64,000 nt of DNA. Source: Archaeoglobaceae archaeon. GTDB lineage: Archaea > Halobacteriota > Archaeoglobi > Archaeoglobales > Archaeoglobaceae. A program made the position numbers and the translations under genes. Location: the NCBI GenBank assembly GCA_026986375.1, contig JALSOQ010000016.1, positions 1 through 64,000 on the forward strand. Direction: 5' to 3'. The notes beneath the pieces were generated by a model. It did no database searches and was not told the origin of the DNA. It worked only from the letters and a program-made list of their open reading frames with translations. Of the stretch, positions 42,161-52,013 are shown in pieces (positions within the stretch are counted from its first letter, which is position 1; every line of letters begins with the position of its first letter).

Positions 42161-44244
42161 TATCCCAAATTAACCCTCTTTCTGTCGAAAAGTTCTTTCC
42201 TCTTACCGTCGTTCCAACCGCTAACCCTTTGATAGTAACCCGTCACCCTCGAATACCATTCCACGTTGCTACTACCGCAGTTCGGACAACTCTTTTTAAT
42301 TCCTCCGCTGAGGTTCTTACAGTCTCTGCAGAACGTCATGTCCTTCGTGTAGGCCCAGTAACCGATGAGCGTCTTGGTTGCGATCTTCTTGGTGAGTTCC
42401 CATAGGAGTTCGGGATTCGGAGAACTCTCGCCGATCCAAACGTGAGCCATCATACCTCCGTTGCAGAGCGGGTGGAAAGCCCCCTCTATCCTGAGCCTCT
42501 CGAACAGCGGAACGTCCGCACTGACTCTCACATGGGATGAGTTGGTGTAGTAGACCGCACCGGTCTTAACATCACCCTGCACGACCGCCTTTCCGTTGAA
42601 CTCCTTCAGATCGAGCAAAGCCAATCTGTGTGATGCTGATTCCGCCGGAGTCTGCGTTATCACCCATCTCTGTCCCGTCTCCTCGCTCCACTCCATCGCT
42701 ATGTCCATCATCCTCTTGATGACCTCCAATCCGAACCTCCACGCATCCTTGCTTTCGTGCAACTCTTCTCCGGTATGAGCCTTGAGCATCTCGTTCAATC
42801 CGACGAAACCTATCGATCTAACGACCTTATCCACTCTGTAATACGGCTCACCGTTCACGTCCTGCGTTAGGAACGGCAGAGACCCTTGCTTCATTCTCTT
42901 GAGTATTATATCTCTCTTGATCTCTATAACTTCTCTCGCAAGCTTCATCCTCTCCTCAAGCAGTTCGAACAACTTCTCGTCGTTTCCGTTGGATTCGTAG
43001 GCTATCCTCGGAAGGTTTATCGTAACCACTTGCAGACTTCCGGTTCTCATGCAACCGTTCTTGAAATCCTCCCAATCGGTGTTATCTGGCGAAAGGACTA
43101 ACCTGCAACATTGAGCGAATACGTTATCGGGCAGATAGCCGGCCAATAGGTTGAGGAAGTAAGGAGAACCGTATTTTGCAACGACCTTATGCACGAGGAT
43201 CATGAACTCGTCGAAACCTTCCTTCTTGAAGCACTCCCTTCTGAGCTTGTAGTTGGGCTTGGGGAAGAAGAACGGCTTTCCTACGTAATCCCCCTCCAAG
43301 TAAACCTCCGTCAAGGCACGAGCGAACATTATCGCCTCTTCCTCGAAGTCTCCGTAAGTTATGGAATCCTTAACGACACCTCCGGGCAGAACGGCTGGCA
43401 AATCTTGACAGATCTTCGGAACTCCGTATTCTATGTCTATGTCGCTGAAAACTACCTGCCCACCCCTCGCCACATACATTTGGCTTAATTCGTAAATGAA
43501 CATCTGAGCAAGCTGTTTAATCTCCTTATACGTTTTTCCGGCCATGTAAGGTGCAAGCCAGACGTTGAAGAAATCCAAACCCTGCCCACCGGCGAAGTTC
43601 GTCTGTGCCGCAGCCAGAGCCTTAGCGGCGTGCAGAATAGCTACTTCAGCGTTCTTAGCCGGCCCAGCTACTGCGGTGTTCTCTCCAGTTCCATCAACTT
43701 TAAGCCCGTTCTTCAAGAACCACCTCAAGTCGTGCTGGAAGCAATACGGACGGGTTACGAAGTATTCCAAGTCGTGGATGTGGATCTCTCCCCGCATGTG
43801 TGCGTCAGCCAGATGAAGGGGAAGAGCCTTCAGTAAGGCGTATTCCTTCATCACCCAGTCAGCGACGAGCTTGTGGATAGTTTCGGGGTTGTGCTGAAGG
43901 TTTGCGTTCTCCCTAACTCCCTTCTCTATTATCTGGGTTGCGTCGTAAACCGGTAACCCCAAACGGGTGTAATCCCTCCTTGCATCCTCAAGTCTCCTTT
44001 CGAGCAACTTTACGTTCACAATCTCTCTGATCAGCGGGGCGGAGATGAACTTCAGCTTGAGCTTCTTGATGGTCTCTTCAACTTCCAACGCTATCTCTTC
44101 CGCGATTTCCTTGGAGATTCCTGTCTCTTTAATAAGAGATTGAACTATTTTTCTCCTGTCAAAGCTTTCGAGCATGTTTCTGGAGGTTCTGACCGTCAGA
44201 AACTCCTTGTTGTGATCGTATTCGGTATCGAATGTTTCGGGCAT
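42160..44244 (-). CDS. nrdD: anaerobic (class III) ribonucleoside-triphosphate reductase
   Basis: A 694-residue glycyl-radical enzyme that reduces ribonucleotides to deoxyribonucleotides without oxygen. An N-terminal ATP-cone lies at ~15-105 (VRTSRNMLESFDRRKIVQSL). The ten-stranded barrel follows, with YCFQHDLRWFLKNG and FAGGQGLDFFNVWLAPY. The C-terminal zinc site is CRDCKN and CPNC, and the radical glycine is expected in SRVTGYYQRVSGW (~670). No intein. The ATG at 44244 is chosen because the frame before it has no family similarity. The gene lies upstream of the glutaredoxin-like gene, nrdG and thyX, with guide RNAs in between on the other strand. Confidence 0.93.
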   Translation of the reverse strand: MPETFDTEYDHNKEFLTVRTSRNMLESFDRRKIVQSLIKETGISKEIAEEIALEVEETIKKLKLKFISAPLIREIVNVKLLERRLEDARRDYTRLGLPVYDATQIIEKGVRENANLQHNPETIHKLVADWVMKEYALLKALPLHLADAHMRGEIHIHDLEYFVTRPYCFQHDLRWFLKNGLKVDGTGENTAVAGPAKNAEVAILHAAKALAAAQTNFAGGQGLDFFNVWLAPYMAGKTYKEIKQLAQMFIYELSQMYVARGGQVVFSDIDIEYGVPKICQDLPAVLPGGVVKDSITYGDFEEEAIMFARALTEVYLEGDYVGKPFFFPKPNYKLRRECFKKEGFDEFMILVHKVVAKYGSPYFLNLLAGYLPDNVFAQCCRLVLSPDNTDWEDFKNGCMRTGSLQVVTINLPRIAYESNGNDEKLFELLEERMKLAREVIEIKRDIILKRMKQGSLPFLTQDVNGEPYYRVDKVVRSIGFVGLNEMLKAHTGEELHESKDAWRFGLEVIKRMMDIAMEWSEETGQRWVITQTPAESASHRLALLDLKEFNGKAVVQGDVKTGAVYYTNSSHVRVSADVPLFERLRIEGAFHPLCNGGMMAHVWIGESSPNPELLWELTKKIATKTLIGYWAYTKDMTFCRDCKNLSGGIKKSCPNCGSSNVEWYSRVTGYYQRVSGWNDGKRKELFDRKRVNLG

Positions 44245-44367
44245 AATTACCAGTAGATTCGAGACTTTAAAAATTTGCTGCTTAATATACATTTGATCCA
44301 GATGAAATAGAGTCCAGACTAAATATTTAACTTTGATTTGGATATATTTTCGATAAGAGAACCGGAG

Positions 44368-44442
44368 CGCCCGGGCCGGGATTTGAACCCGGGTCGCGGG
44401 CTCGACAGGCCCGCATGATAGGCCGGGCTACACCACCCGGGC
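44368..44442 (-). tRNA. trnD: tRNA-Asp(GTC)
   Basis: The minus strand folds with acceptor GCCCGGG/CCCGGGC, D arm with TAGCCCGGCCTA, anticodon arm CGGGC-CTGTCGA-GCCCG giving GTC, T arm CCGGG-TTCAAAT-CCCGG and discriminator G, as expected for Asp. No intron and no encoded CCA. Confidence 0.97.
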
Positions 44443-44494
44443 TTGGGGAAAGGTTAGGATTAGTCGCTTTTTAAATGTTTTGGTAAAAAAATGG

Positions 44495-44698
44495 TTACGT
44501 CTTCAGCGCCAGCTTTATGTCTTCGGCCTTAACCGTCTTTCTTCCGGCGTGCTTCGCTATCTCAACCGCCTTTTTAGCGACTTCAGTCGCCCACTCTTCG
44601 AGGATTTCCGCCAAAGCTTCCCTCGCGTCTTCGCTTACTCTCTCGGCGCCAGCTTTTCTAATCAACCTATCGATCGGAGCGATCGGCAACTCGCCCAT
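44495..44698 (-). CDS. archaeal histone
   Basis: A 67-residue single histone fold (HMfA/HMfB type) that wraps DNA into nucleosome-like particles. The sequence shows the N-terminal [19 protein letters not shown], the central helix with [20 protein letters not shown], and the C-terminal loop and helix [16 protein letters not shown]. Normal length, no tails. A strong promoter (ACTATATATATTTTG on the minus strand, 44736-44750) and a GGAGGTG site fit high expression. Divergent from the phosphoribosyltransferase gene. Confidence 0.96.
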   Translation of the reverse strand: MGELPIAPIDRLIRKAGAERVSEDAREALAEILEEWATEVAKKAVEIAKHAGRKTVKAEDIKLALKT

Positions 44699-44735
44699 TC
44701 CGAAACACCTCCTTCAATATTCGACTGAGTTATTC

Positions 44736-44750
44736 AAAATATATATAGTT
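44736..44750 (-). promoter_or_regulatory. TATA box region of the histone gene
   Basis: On the minus strand ACTATATATATTTTG lies about 40-50 bases before the ATG at 44698, giving a leader of about 20 bases that includes the Shine-Dalgarno GGAGGTG (44704-44710). Confidence 0.55.
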
Positions 44751-44834
44751 TTCGCAAAAGATCAAGATTTTCAAGTTGCTGGGGCAAAACATGCTTACGA
44801 AAGGGTTATAAAATTGCGGTGTCATGGCAGATCG

Positions 44835-45431
44835 ATGAAGTTCAAGTGCGTCCAATACGACTGGGACGAGGTTTACGAACTGTGCAGAATCTTGGCTAAG
44901 AAGATAAGGGAGTCCAATTTCAAACCCGATGCGATAGTGGCGGTTGCGAGAGGTGGCTGGATTCCGGCGAGGATCTTGGCGGATCTTCTTTTCGTAAAGG
45001 AGCTTTACAGCGTTAAAGCGGAGCACTGGGGAATAGTAGCGACTCCAACGGGAAAGGCGAAGATAACGCAACCTCTTACCGTAGACCTTAGCGGAAAGTC
45101 CGTCTTAGTCGTGGACGATGTGGCCGATACGGGGGAGACTGTCGAAATCGTGGCCAAGCACGTGATGGAGAGAAACGCGAAGGAAGTCAGAACCGCGGTG
45201 ATAGACTTCAAGCACACGTCGAAGTTCGTCCCCGATTACTACGCCAAGGAGATGGAGAACTGGGCTTGGATAGTTTATCCGTGGAGCCTCTACGAGGACG
45301 CCAGAGATCTCATAAGCAAAATAGCGAACGACGGCATGAGCGTCGAGGAGATTAAAAAAAAGCTCGCGAAGGAGTTCGATTTTTACGTCGATGAAAGCGT
45401 CATAGAGGAAGTTTTGGAATTTTGGCGATAG
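44835..45431 (+). CDS. purine-type phosphoribosyltransferase
   Basis: A 198-residue type I phosphoribosyltransferase (COG2236 type), expected to salvage a purine base with PRPP. Seen: IVAVARGGWIPARILADLL near the N-terminus, and the PRPP loop VLVVDDVADTGETVEIV, with two acidic residues and the TGET phosphate loop. The C-terminal ~50 residues form an extra helical piece. The ATG at 44835 is 22 bases after the TATA element GTTATAAAA (44805-44813), so the transcript is probably leaderless. Adenine deaminase follows after 30 bases, and adenine deamination gives hypoxanthine, which supports a hypoxanthine/xanthine/guanine role (inference). Confidence 0.85.
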   Translation: MKFKCVQYDWDEVYELCRILAKKIRESNFKPDAIVAVARGGWIPARILADLLFVKELYSVKAEHWGIVATPTGKAKITQPLTVDLSGKSVLVVDDVADTGETVEIVAKHVMERNAKEVRTAVIDFKHTSKFVPDYYAKEMENWAWIVYPWSLYEDARDLISKIANDGMSVEEIKKKLAKEFDFYVDESVIEEVLEFWR

Positions 45432-45461
45432 CGTTAATATTCCTTACCCTAAATCGATATC

Positions 45462-47126
45462 ATGCGAATTGTGGATGTCGCTTTGGGTAGGGAGAAGGCG
45501 GATTTGGTAATAAAGAACGCGGAAATCGTGAACGTTCTCACGGAAGAGTTCATTCAGGCGGACATAGCCGTATGCGGTGATAGAATTGCCGGAATTGGAA
45601 GATACGATGGAGTGGAGGAGATAGATGCTGAAGGACTTTACGCGGTTCCCGGGCTTATAGACGGGCACACCCATGTGGAGATGTCGATGCTGAGCGTCAC
45701 AGAATTCGCGAGGATAGTCGTTCCAAAGGGGACGACATCAGTCGTCGCAGATCCGCACGAAATAGCGAACGTCTTGGGAAAAGAAGGGGTCAGGGTTTTA
45801 ATAGAGGAGGCGAAGACGACCCCGCTGAAGCTCTTCTGCATGGTTCCTTCGTGCGTTCCCTCCTCTCCTCTGGAAACTCCCGGGGCGGTTATAACTTCCG
45901 AGGATGTCGCTGAGATGCTCGAATGGGAGAACGTGATAGGTCTGGCGGAGATGATGAACTACCCCGGAGTTTTGAACAAGGATGAAGATGTCCTGAGAAA
46001 GATAGAAGTGGCCAAGAGGGTGGGAAAGCCTATAGACGGTCACTGTCCGATGCTGAGAGGGAAGGAGCTCAACGCTTACATATCCGCCGGAATAGGTTCG
46101 GATCACGAGAGCATAAGCGAGGAGGAGGCGATGGAAAAGCTAAGGCTGGGTATGAGAGTGATGATCAGGGAGGGGTCGGTCGCGAGGAATCTCGAAGCCC
46201 TTCTCCCCATAGCCAAAAAAGCTTATAGGTGGTGCATGCTCGTAACCGACGGGGATAGAACCCCTAAGGACTTGATAGAGCAGGGTTACTTGGACTACGT
46301 TTACAGGAGGGCTGTGGAGGAGGGCGTCGATCCTATAAAGGCTCTGCAGATGTGCACAATAAATCCCGCTGAGTGGTTCGGAATTCCCGCCGGCTTGATA
46401 GCTCCGGGGAGGTATGCGGACATAGTTCTGCTGAAGAACTTGGAGAGGTTCGAAGTTTTCAAGGTCGTGGCCAACGGAAAGCCGGTAGGAGAGATAAGGA
46501 GGACTTACGAGTATCCGGAGTTCGTAAAGAGGAGCGTCAGGCTCCGCAAGCCCTTAACCCCCGAAGACATAAGGATAGAAGGAAAGGGAGTTGCGAGGAT
46601 AATAAGGGTTATAGAGGGTGAAATAGTCACGGGAGAGGATAGGGAGTTCGTCGAAGGTGTGGATGTCGAAAAGGACATACTCAAGATAGTGGTCGTCGAA
46701 AGGCACAAGGGAACGGGCAACATAGGAAAGGCGTTCGTTAGGGGTTTCGGGCTTAAGAGGGGAGCGATAGCCCAGACGATAGCGCATGATGCCCATAACA
46801 TAGTGGCGGTGGGTGTTGGTGATGAGGATATATGCAAAGCGGTGAACAGACTGGCGGAAATTCAGGGAGGAATAGTGGTCGTCGATGGAGAGGTTAAGGA
46901 GGAGCTCAGGCTGAACGTTGCCGGGTTAATGAGCGAGGAGAGAGCGGAAGTCGTGGCGGAAAAGCTGGACAGAATTCACAGAACCGTTAGGGAGATGGGA
47001 TGCAGGCTTAAGTCCCCCATTCTCGCCCTATCCTTCATGGCACTGCCGGTAATTCCCAAGCTTAAGGTAACCGATCTGGGTTTGATAGATGTTGAGAGGT
47101 TCGAGGTCGTGGACGTATTCTGTTAA
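45462..47126 (+). CDS. ade: adenine deaminase
   Basis: Adenine deaminase, 554 residues, which converts adenine to hypoxanthine and ammonia. Amidohydrolase superfamily: metal-binding LIDGHTHVEMSML, VADPHEIANVLG, DGHCPMLRGKELNAYISAG, DHESISEEEA and LVTDGDRTPKDLIEQGYLD. The C-terminal domain (VVVERHKGTGNIGKAFVRGF, AIAQTIAHDAHNIVAVG) is typical of the Ade family and distinguishes it from other deaminases. Full length. It follows the phosphoribosyltransferase in the same direction, forming a purine salvage pair. Confidence 0.94.
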   Translation: MRIVDVALGREKADLVIKNAEIVNVLTEEFIQADIAVCGDRIAGIGRYDGVEEIDAEGLYAVPGLIDGHTHVEMSMLSVTEFARIVVPKGTTSVVADPHEIANVLGKEGVRVLIEEAKTTPLKLFCMVPSCVPSSPLETPGAVITSEDVAEMLEWENVIGLAEMMNYPGVLNKDEDVLRKIEVAKRVGKPIDGHCPMLRGKELNAYISAGIGSDHESISEEEAMEKLRLGMRVMIREGSVARNLEALLPIAKKAYRWCMLVTDGDRTPKDLIEQGYLDYVYRRAVEEGVDPIKALQMCTINPAEWFGIPAGLIAPGRYADIVLLKNLERFEVFKVVANGKPVGEIRRTYEYPEFVKRSVRLRKPLTPEDIRIEGKGVARIIRVIEGEIVTGEDREFVEGVDVEKDILKIVVVERHKGTGNIGKAFVRGFGLKRGAIAQTIAHDAHNIVAVGVGDEDICKAVNRLAEIQGGIVVVDGEVKEELRLNVAGLMSEERAEVVAEKLDRIHRTVREMGCRLKSPILALSFMALPVIPKLKVTDLGLIDVERFEVVDVFC

Positions 47127-47134
47127 AAATTTTT

Positions 47135-48154
47135 TTAAAGTTTTAACTTTCCTATTTCGAGAGTCTCGTTCGTAACCTTCATGCTCTCCTCCTTATCCGC
47201 AAGCTCGAACATCGCCCTGATGGCATCGACGTTCTCCGGAACTACTATCGCCTCCTGATGAATCGCCTGAGTTACGTAGAGCTCTCCGTCGACGACTGAT
47301 ATGCTCTCCCTCCAAACGACGTTCTCGAATAGGTCGTATCTCTTTCTAAATTCTCTCGCGAACTCTATGACTTTGGCGGTCGATGTGAACCCGTCCTCCT
47401 CCGAAATGAGCAGAATCCTCGGTTCTCCTTCGAGGACTTCCAACACATCTTCAGCTTTGGCGTCCTTTTCGAGCTCTATCATTATCGAGTGGACGTGCAT
47501 CAGAGTAGTGGGGACTTTGAAAGCGGTCGTCACTATTTTCACGTCCGGAAGAACGGTCTGAACGTCGGGGCCGTGGTGGGATGGAACCGCAACGGGGTTC
47601 GGAGCTATTCCGTTAACGAGTCCCTTCTTATCCTCCTTCGGATCCACCACCCTCCTTATCATCACCGCCCTGACCTTCCTTATCCCGAAGTTCTCCTTGA
47701 CCAAGTAAAGCAACCTGACCAGCCCGGTAGTGTTGCAGCTGACCACTCTGACGAAGTTCTTCCCCCTAGCCTCATCATAATTGGCCAAAGCGTTGAAGGA
47801 AACCTCCGCTACGTTGGCCTTTTCCCCACCCTGAAATATCGCCTTAACTCCGGCCTTTTCGTATTTAGGCTTGTTCTCCGCACCCACCTTCCCGGGGGAG
47901 CAGTCCACGACTATGTCCACCTTTTCGAGCAGATCGTCTATCGTTCCCTCTATGGGCACTCCGGCTTTGTCAAAAGCCTCGGCCTTTTCCGGAATTGCAG
48001 CGTAGAGCTTGTATCTCTTTACCGCAAGCTTCGCCTCGAAGTCCGGTTTCGTCTTCGTCACGCCCACCACTTCCATGTCCTTCTGAAGGCTTATGGCATC
48101 AGCAACCCTCTTACCTATCGTTCCAAAACCGTTTATGGCCACACGAACCTTCAT
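47135..48154 (-). CDS. gap: glyceraldehyde-3-phosphate dehydrogenase (archaeal type II)
   Basis: A 339-residue archaeal phosphorylating GAPDH, acting mainly in gluconeogenesis. The nucleotide-binding start is [19 protein letters not shown], the catalytic cysteine is Cys140 in [13 protein letters not shown], and [19 protein letters not shown] with the following histidine region is typical of the archaeal class. Length is normal. The cooT-like gene overlaps its start by 4 bases. Its stop is 9 bases from the convergent ade stop. Confidence 0.95.
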   Translation of the reverse strand: MKVRVAINGFGTIGKRVADAISLQKDMEVVGVTKTKPDFEAKLAVKRYKLYAAIPEKAEAFDKAGVPIEGTIDDLLEKVDIVVDCSPGKVGAENKPKYEKAGVKAIFQGGEKANVAEVSFNALANYDEARGKNFVRVVSCNTTGLVRLLYLVKENFGIRKVRAVMIRRVVDPKEDKKGLVNGIAPNPVAVPSHHGPDVQTVLPDVKIVTTAFKVPTTLMHVHSIMIELEKDAKAEDVLEVLEGEPRILLISEEDGFTSTAKVIEFAREFRKRYDLFENVVWRESISVVDGELYVTQAIHQEAIVVPENVDAIRAMFELADKEESMKVTNETLEIGKLKL

Positions 48155-48342
48155 TCTATCTCCTCCACAAATATCTTATGCCCGACCAAATCCATTAGAA
48201 CTATTCTACCCTTAATCTCCTTAACTTCACCTAAAAGACCGTAAAGTTTGAGCTTATCGTTTTCGACCTCCACTCTGACGACATCTTCCATAATTGTCTT
48301 TTCCTTTCCATCCCTCACCGCCACGACCTTCGACTCGCACAT
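48151..48342 (-). CDS. CooT-family nickel-binding protein
   Basis: A 63-residue protein of the CooT/DUF2097-like beta-barrel type that begins MCESKVV, the N-terminal Cys2 motif that binds nickel in bacterial CooT. The rest is short strands ([33 protein letters not shown]). In bacteria CooT helps mature carbon-monoxide dehydrogenase; such enzymes are usual in Archaeoglobales but none is encoded in this window. Probably co-transcribed with gap through a 4-base overlap. Confidence 0.72.
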   Translation of the reverse strand: MCESKVVAVRDGKEKTIMEDVVRVEVENDKLKLYGLLGEVKEIKGRIVLMDLVGHKIFVEEIE

Positions 48343-48383
48343 AAGAACCTTTATGACTGATAATTAAAAATCGTTTCCATTAT

Positions 48384-49142
48384 ATGCTCATCCCTGAACA
48401 TGACCCCATGGACAGATACATCCGCCAGATTCCGATAATAGGAGAGGAAGGGCAGAAGAAGCTAAAAAAAGCGAAGGTTCTGGTCGTTGGAGCCGGAGGT
48501 TTGGGTAGTCCGGCGATAGCTTATTTGGCAGCTGCCGGCGTCGGAAAGCTTGGAATTGTAGATGGAGATTCCGTCGAGGAGCACAACCTTCAGAGGCAGA
48601 TAATCCACGCGGGAAACGTCGGAATGAACAAGGCGGAATCCGCAAAGGCGTTCGTCGAAAGACTGAACCCCGATGTGGAGGTGGAAGCGTATCCCTTCAA
48701 CATAACTCCAGAGAACGTCGTCGAAATCGTTAAAAAATATGATGTCGTCGTCTCCTGCCCGGACAACTTCGAGACGAGGCTGTTGCTGAACGACGCTTGT
48801 AAGATCTTGGGAAGGCCGATGGTTCACGCCGCGATATTCGGATTCGAGGGGGAGGCGATGACGATAGTCGATACTCCGTGCTACAGATGCCTTTACACTT
48901 CCTTTCCGAAAGCGGACAAGACTTCCACGGCGGTGATGGGTTTCACTGCCGGATTCTTCGGATGCATTCAAGCTTCGGAAACCGTAAAGCTGATCTTGGG
49001 AATGGAGGTCTTGAGGGGTAAACTCTTCAGAGGTGATCTAAGGGCTATGGAGTTCTTCGAGGTCGAAATCGATACGAATCCGAACTGTCCGATATGTAAC
49101 GGGGAGATAAAAGAGATAATTCCGGAAAATTATAAAAATTAG
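48384..49142 (+). CDS. E1-like ubiquitin/sulfur-carrier activating enzyme (MoeB/ThiF/HesA family)
   Basis: A 252-residue adenylating enzyme that activates the C-terminal glycine of a MoaD- or ThiS-like carrier. The Rossmann motif is VLVVGAGGLGSPAIAYLAA, with the family's ERYxRQI-like start (DRYIRQIPIIG), DGDSVEEHNLQRQI and the structural zinc cysteines CYRC and CPIC. A rhodanese domain is absent. A partner could be the MoaD-like protein encoded at 15.3 kb. The ATG at 48384 is used; the ATG at 48408 is equally near the family start and would better fit a TATA element at about 48364. Confidence 0.88.
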   Translation: MLIPEHDPMDRYIRQIPIIGEEGQKKLKKAKVLVVGAGGLGSPAIAYLAAAGVGKLGIVDGDSVEEHNLQRQIIHAGNVGMNKAESAKAFVERLNPDVEVEAYPFNITPENVVEIVKKYDVVVSCPDNFETRLLLNDACKILGRPMVHAAIFGFEGEAMTIVDTPCYRCLYTSFPKADKTSTAVMGFTAGFFGCIQASETVKLILGMEVLRGKLFRGDLRAMEFFEVEIDTNPNCPICNGEIKEIIPENYKN

Positions 49143-49414
49143 AAGAAGTCGGACTTCCTCCTTCCGAGCTTACCCGGCTGGACGATTCCCAAGTTCCTCG
49201 CGCACTTGGGACAGTAGTAAGCCTTAACCCTCGTTACGGATATGTTCTTTCTACCAACCATCTTTACTATATCGTAATCGAGCCTCAAACCCCTGTAAGT
49301 TACGAAAGTTTTGAAGCGCGGAACCTTCCTACCGCATCCATCGCATCTAACCATGTAGTCCTTTCCTCTCGCCTTACTCTGCTTATACTCCCTAACGTAG
49401 GGAGCCTTTGCCAT
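49139..49414 (-). CDS. zinc-ribbon protein resembling ribosomal protein eS26
   Basis: A 91-residue basic protein with two CxxC pairs: VRCDGCGRKVPRFKTF and AYYCPKCARNLGI. The pairing of a CDxCGRxVP-like N-terminal knuckle with a YYCxKCAxxxGI C-terminal one is close to eS26, a small-subunit protein that contacts the mRNA exit channel in eukaryotes and some archaea. The basic tail (PGKLGRRKSDFF) fits RNA binding. Many euryarchaea lack eS26, so the call is tentative; a separate zinc-ribbon family is possible. Convergent overlap of 4 bases with the E1-like gene. Confidence 0.55.
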   Translation of the reverse strand: MAKAPYVREYKQSKARGKDYMVRCDGCGRKVPRFKTFVTYRGLRLDYDIVKMVGRKNISVTRVKAYYCPKCARNLGIVQPGKLGRRKSDFF

Positions 49415-49503
49415 GATGGTATGTCTGCTTCGAAATAAAAAAACTTTGCCCGATCGAAAGTCGAATGAAAAATTTAAAATTACGAAGGTTTCAGCGTTAG
49501 CCC

Positions 49504-51978
49504 ATGAAAAAGTTCTGGCACTTCGCGTTTCTCGTAGCTTCGGTAATCTTAGGGCTTTACATTCGAATTGTAAACCCTTGGAACAGCGTTTTCGCTTGGA
49601 CGGTCAGATTGGGCGGGAACGATCCTTGGTATTACTTCAGACTCATTCAGAACTGCCTTTACAACTTCCCGTATAGGATTTGGTTCGATCCCTTTACCCA
49701 TTACCCATACGGAACTTATACCCACTTCGGCCCCTTCCTCGTTTACTTCAGCGCGATACTCTGCAAGATTTTCGGAGCGACGACTTCCGAATCGATAAGA
49801 TCGGTCTTAGCGTTCATACCCACCATAGGAGGAGCACTGCTGGCTTTACCCACATACCTCTTCACGAAAGAGGCCTTCGGTAAGAAGGCGGGCGTAATTT
49901 CGGCTTTGCTCGTGGTGATAATCCCGGGTCAGCTCTTGGCGAGGAGCATACTGGGTTTCAACGACCACCACGTATGGGAGGTCTTCTGGATGACGACAGC
50001 ACTTTCCCTCTACGCTCACGCGATAAACGAATGGAGAAACGATCTGAACGCGATAAGAAACAAAAGAAAGCTCGCACTCGCCATCTTGACCGGAATCGCA
50101 TACGGCATGTATCTTCTAACTTGGGCTCCGAGCTTCTACCTCGCGTTATTCATCGTCGGATACGTCTTCATCCTAATGATCTTCGAGAAATTCGTTAATT
50201 CCGACGTTAAGAATGTTATATACATTAGCTTAATAGCTTTGGCCGTGGCAACCGCTATGTTCCTCCCGTTTGCCTTCAACACTCCGTTTTTGAGCACGAC
50301 GCACTACTCGCCGTTCCAACTCTTAGTTCTTTGTTCCTGCATCGCCATGCTTTTGACGTTCAGAGGAATCGGCGTTTTAAAGGAAAGGGGATACTACTCA
50401 AGATTGGGTATAAAGGAAGAATACGCATTCCTAGCTACGATGATAGCGATACTTTTGGCAGTTATTTTGACGATATTCGTCGTATCTCCAAGCTTCTTCC
50501 ACATGCTTTTGGGTGTAATCGGAGTGGTTCAGCCCAAAGGAGGTGCCTTAACAGTTGCGGAGATCCAGCCGTTCTTCACCATGGGCGGACAGTTCAGCTT
50601 GGCTCCGGCATACTTGAACTTCGGAATGACTTTCTTCTTCGGATTCTTCGGATTCCTGGTTTTGTCCAAGCTTATTTATGAAGAAAGGAGAGACGTTCAC
50701 GTTCTAATTCTGCTGTGGTCTCTGATGCTTTTCGTAGCGTTGTGCGGTCAGAACAGGTTCGCGTACTACTTCGGAGTCGTATGCGCCGTAACGTCCGGAT
50801 TCATGCTCGACTGGTTGTTGAGAAAGTTGGACTTCTATGGAACGCTGGAGAGCAGGAAGGTTAGCTACACGAAGTTGTCCGTCGCCGTATTGCTGATAAT
50901 TCTACTGTTCGTTCCGACATTCGCCCTCGCATACGATCAGAGCAAATACGCCGGAGGAATTCCCAAGCCATGGTGGGACGCTCTGGTTTGGATGAGGAAC
51001 AACACGCCCGGCAAGGAGAATTACGACAGCTACTACTACGAGCTCTACAAACCCCCTAAAGACTGGAGGAAACCTTATCCGTATCCTTTCAAGACTTACG
51101 GAGTCATGAGCTGGTGGGATTACGGGCATTGGATAGAGGCGATAGCCCACAGGATGCCCATAGCGAATCCGTTCCAGCAGGGGATAGGGAACAAATACGA
51201 CAACGTTCCCGGAGCGGCACCTTTCTTTACAGCTTTCAACGAGAGCTATGCGGATGAGATAGCGAAGAAGCTCAACGTAAAATACGTGATAAGCGATGTG
51301 GAGATGGAGACCGGAAAGTTCTACGCGATGGCGGTTTGGGCCGAAGGAAGCTTGGAGAAGGCCAACAGGATATACTACAGAGGTTCCGCCATAGCATACA
51401 TAACCCCCCAAGGTCAGATAGGTATCACTACGAACCCGCTTGCGATTCCACCCGGATCGGTTAAAATGGTGGTGCCGATTCCGAGCGAGAAATACTTTGA
51501 AACTATGGAGGCGAGACTTCATCTGATGGATGGATGCGGTCTTTCGCACTACAGAATGATATACGAAAGCGAAATCGTCAATTCTCCTATGGAAATTCAG
51601 GAGATGATATATAAGATTATATTCAATAAATACTACGCTAAAAAGTTCGGATTGCCTCAACTCAACGTGACTCCCACCGGATACGTAAAGATATTCGAGT
51701 TCGTGAAGGGTGTTAAGGTTATTGGCAAGGCCAACGCCAAAAATGTTACGGTAAGCGTTAAGATAAGGACAAATCAGAATCGAACGTTCGTCTGGCAGAA
51801 GACCGTGCCGGTGGTGAACGGGACTTACGAAGTCGTCGTTCCCTACGCCCAAAACACTAAATATCCGGTAAAGCCGGTGGGAGAATACACGATAAAAGCT
51901 GGGAATATGGTTAAGCACTTCTCCGTTACGGACGAGCAGGTGGAGAGCGGTGCAGTAATACGCATAGACCTAACCTGA
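49504..51978 (+). CDS. aglB: oligosaccharyltransferase AglB (STT3 type)
   Basis: An 824-residue membrane enzyme that moves the lipid-linked glycan to Asn in N-X-S/T sites outside the cell. A signal-anchor starts the protein, and about 13 membrane helices follow (to ~485). The first catalytic acidic motif is LGGNDPWYYFRL (~39). The soluble C-terminal domain holds the sequon-binding motif WWDYGHW (~536). A beta-rich module (VTVSVKIRTNQNRTFVWQ) ends the protein. Length and layout match the STT3/AglB family. A TATA-like run (AAATTTAAAATT, about 49473-49484) lies at leaderless distance. Glycosyltransferases making the glycan are elsewhere, apart perhaps from the gene at 148. Confidence 0.93.
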   Translation: MKKFWHFAFLVASVILGLYIRIVNPWNSVFAWTVRLGGNDPWYYFRLIQNCLYNFPYRIWFDPFTHYPYGTYTHFGPFLVYFSAILCKIFGATTSESIRSVLAFIPTIGGALLALPTYLFTKEAFGKKAGVISALLVVIIPGQLLARSILGFNDHHVWEVFWMTTALSLYAHAINEWRNDLNAIRNKRKLALAILTGIAYGMYLLTWAPSFYLALFIVGYVFILMIFEKFVNSDVKNVIYISLIALAVATAMFLPFAFNTPFLSTTHYSPFQLLVLCSCIAMLLTFRGIGVLKERGYYSRLGIKEEYAFLATMIAILLAVILTIFVVSPSFFHMLLGVIGVVQPKGGALTVAEIQPFFTMGGQFSLAPAYLNFGMTFFFGFFGFLVLSKLIYEERRDVHVLILLWSLMLFVALCGQNRFAYYFGVVCAVTSGFMLDWLLRKLDFYGTLESRKVSYTKLSVAVLLIILLFVPTFALAYDQSKYAGGIPKPWWDALVWMRNNTPGKENYDSYYYELYKPPKDWRKPYPYPFKTYGVMSWWDYGHWIEAIAHRMPIANPFQQGIGNKYDNVPGAAPFFTAFNESYADEIAKKLNVKYVISDVEMETGKFYAMAVWAEGSLEKANRIYYRGSAIAYITPQGQIGITTNPLAIPPGSVKMVVPIPSEKYFETMEARLHLMDGCGLSHYRMIYESEIVNSPMEIQEMIYKIIFNKYYAKKFGLPQLNVTPTGYVKIFEFVKGVKVIGKANAKNVTVSVKIRTNQNRTFVWQKTVPVVNGTYEVVVPYAQNTKYPVKPVGEYTIKAGNMVKHFSVTDEQVESGAVIRIDLT

Positions 51979-52013
51979 GAGTTACTTTTATTTATTATCG
52001 ATAAACTTTGAAC

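Noticed and set aside
42160-44244. Possible intein in nrdD and in atpA
   Set aside because: Both genes are of normal length with uninterrupted conserved motifs; no splicing-domain residues are seen.
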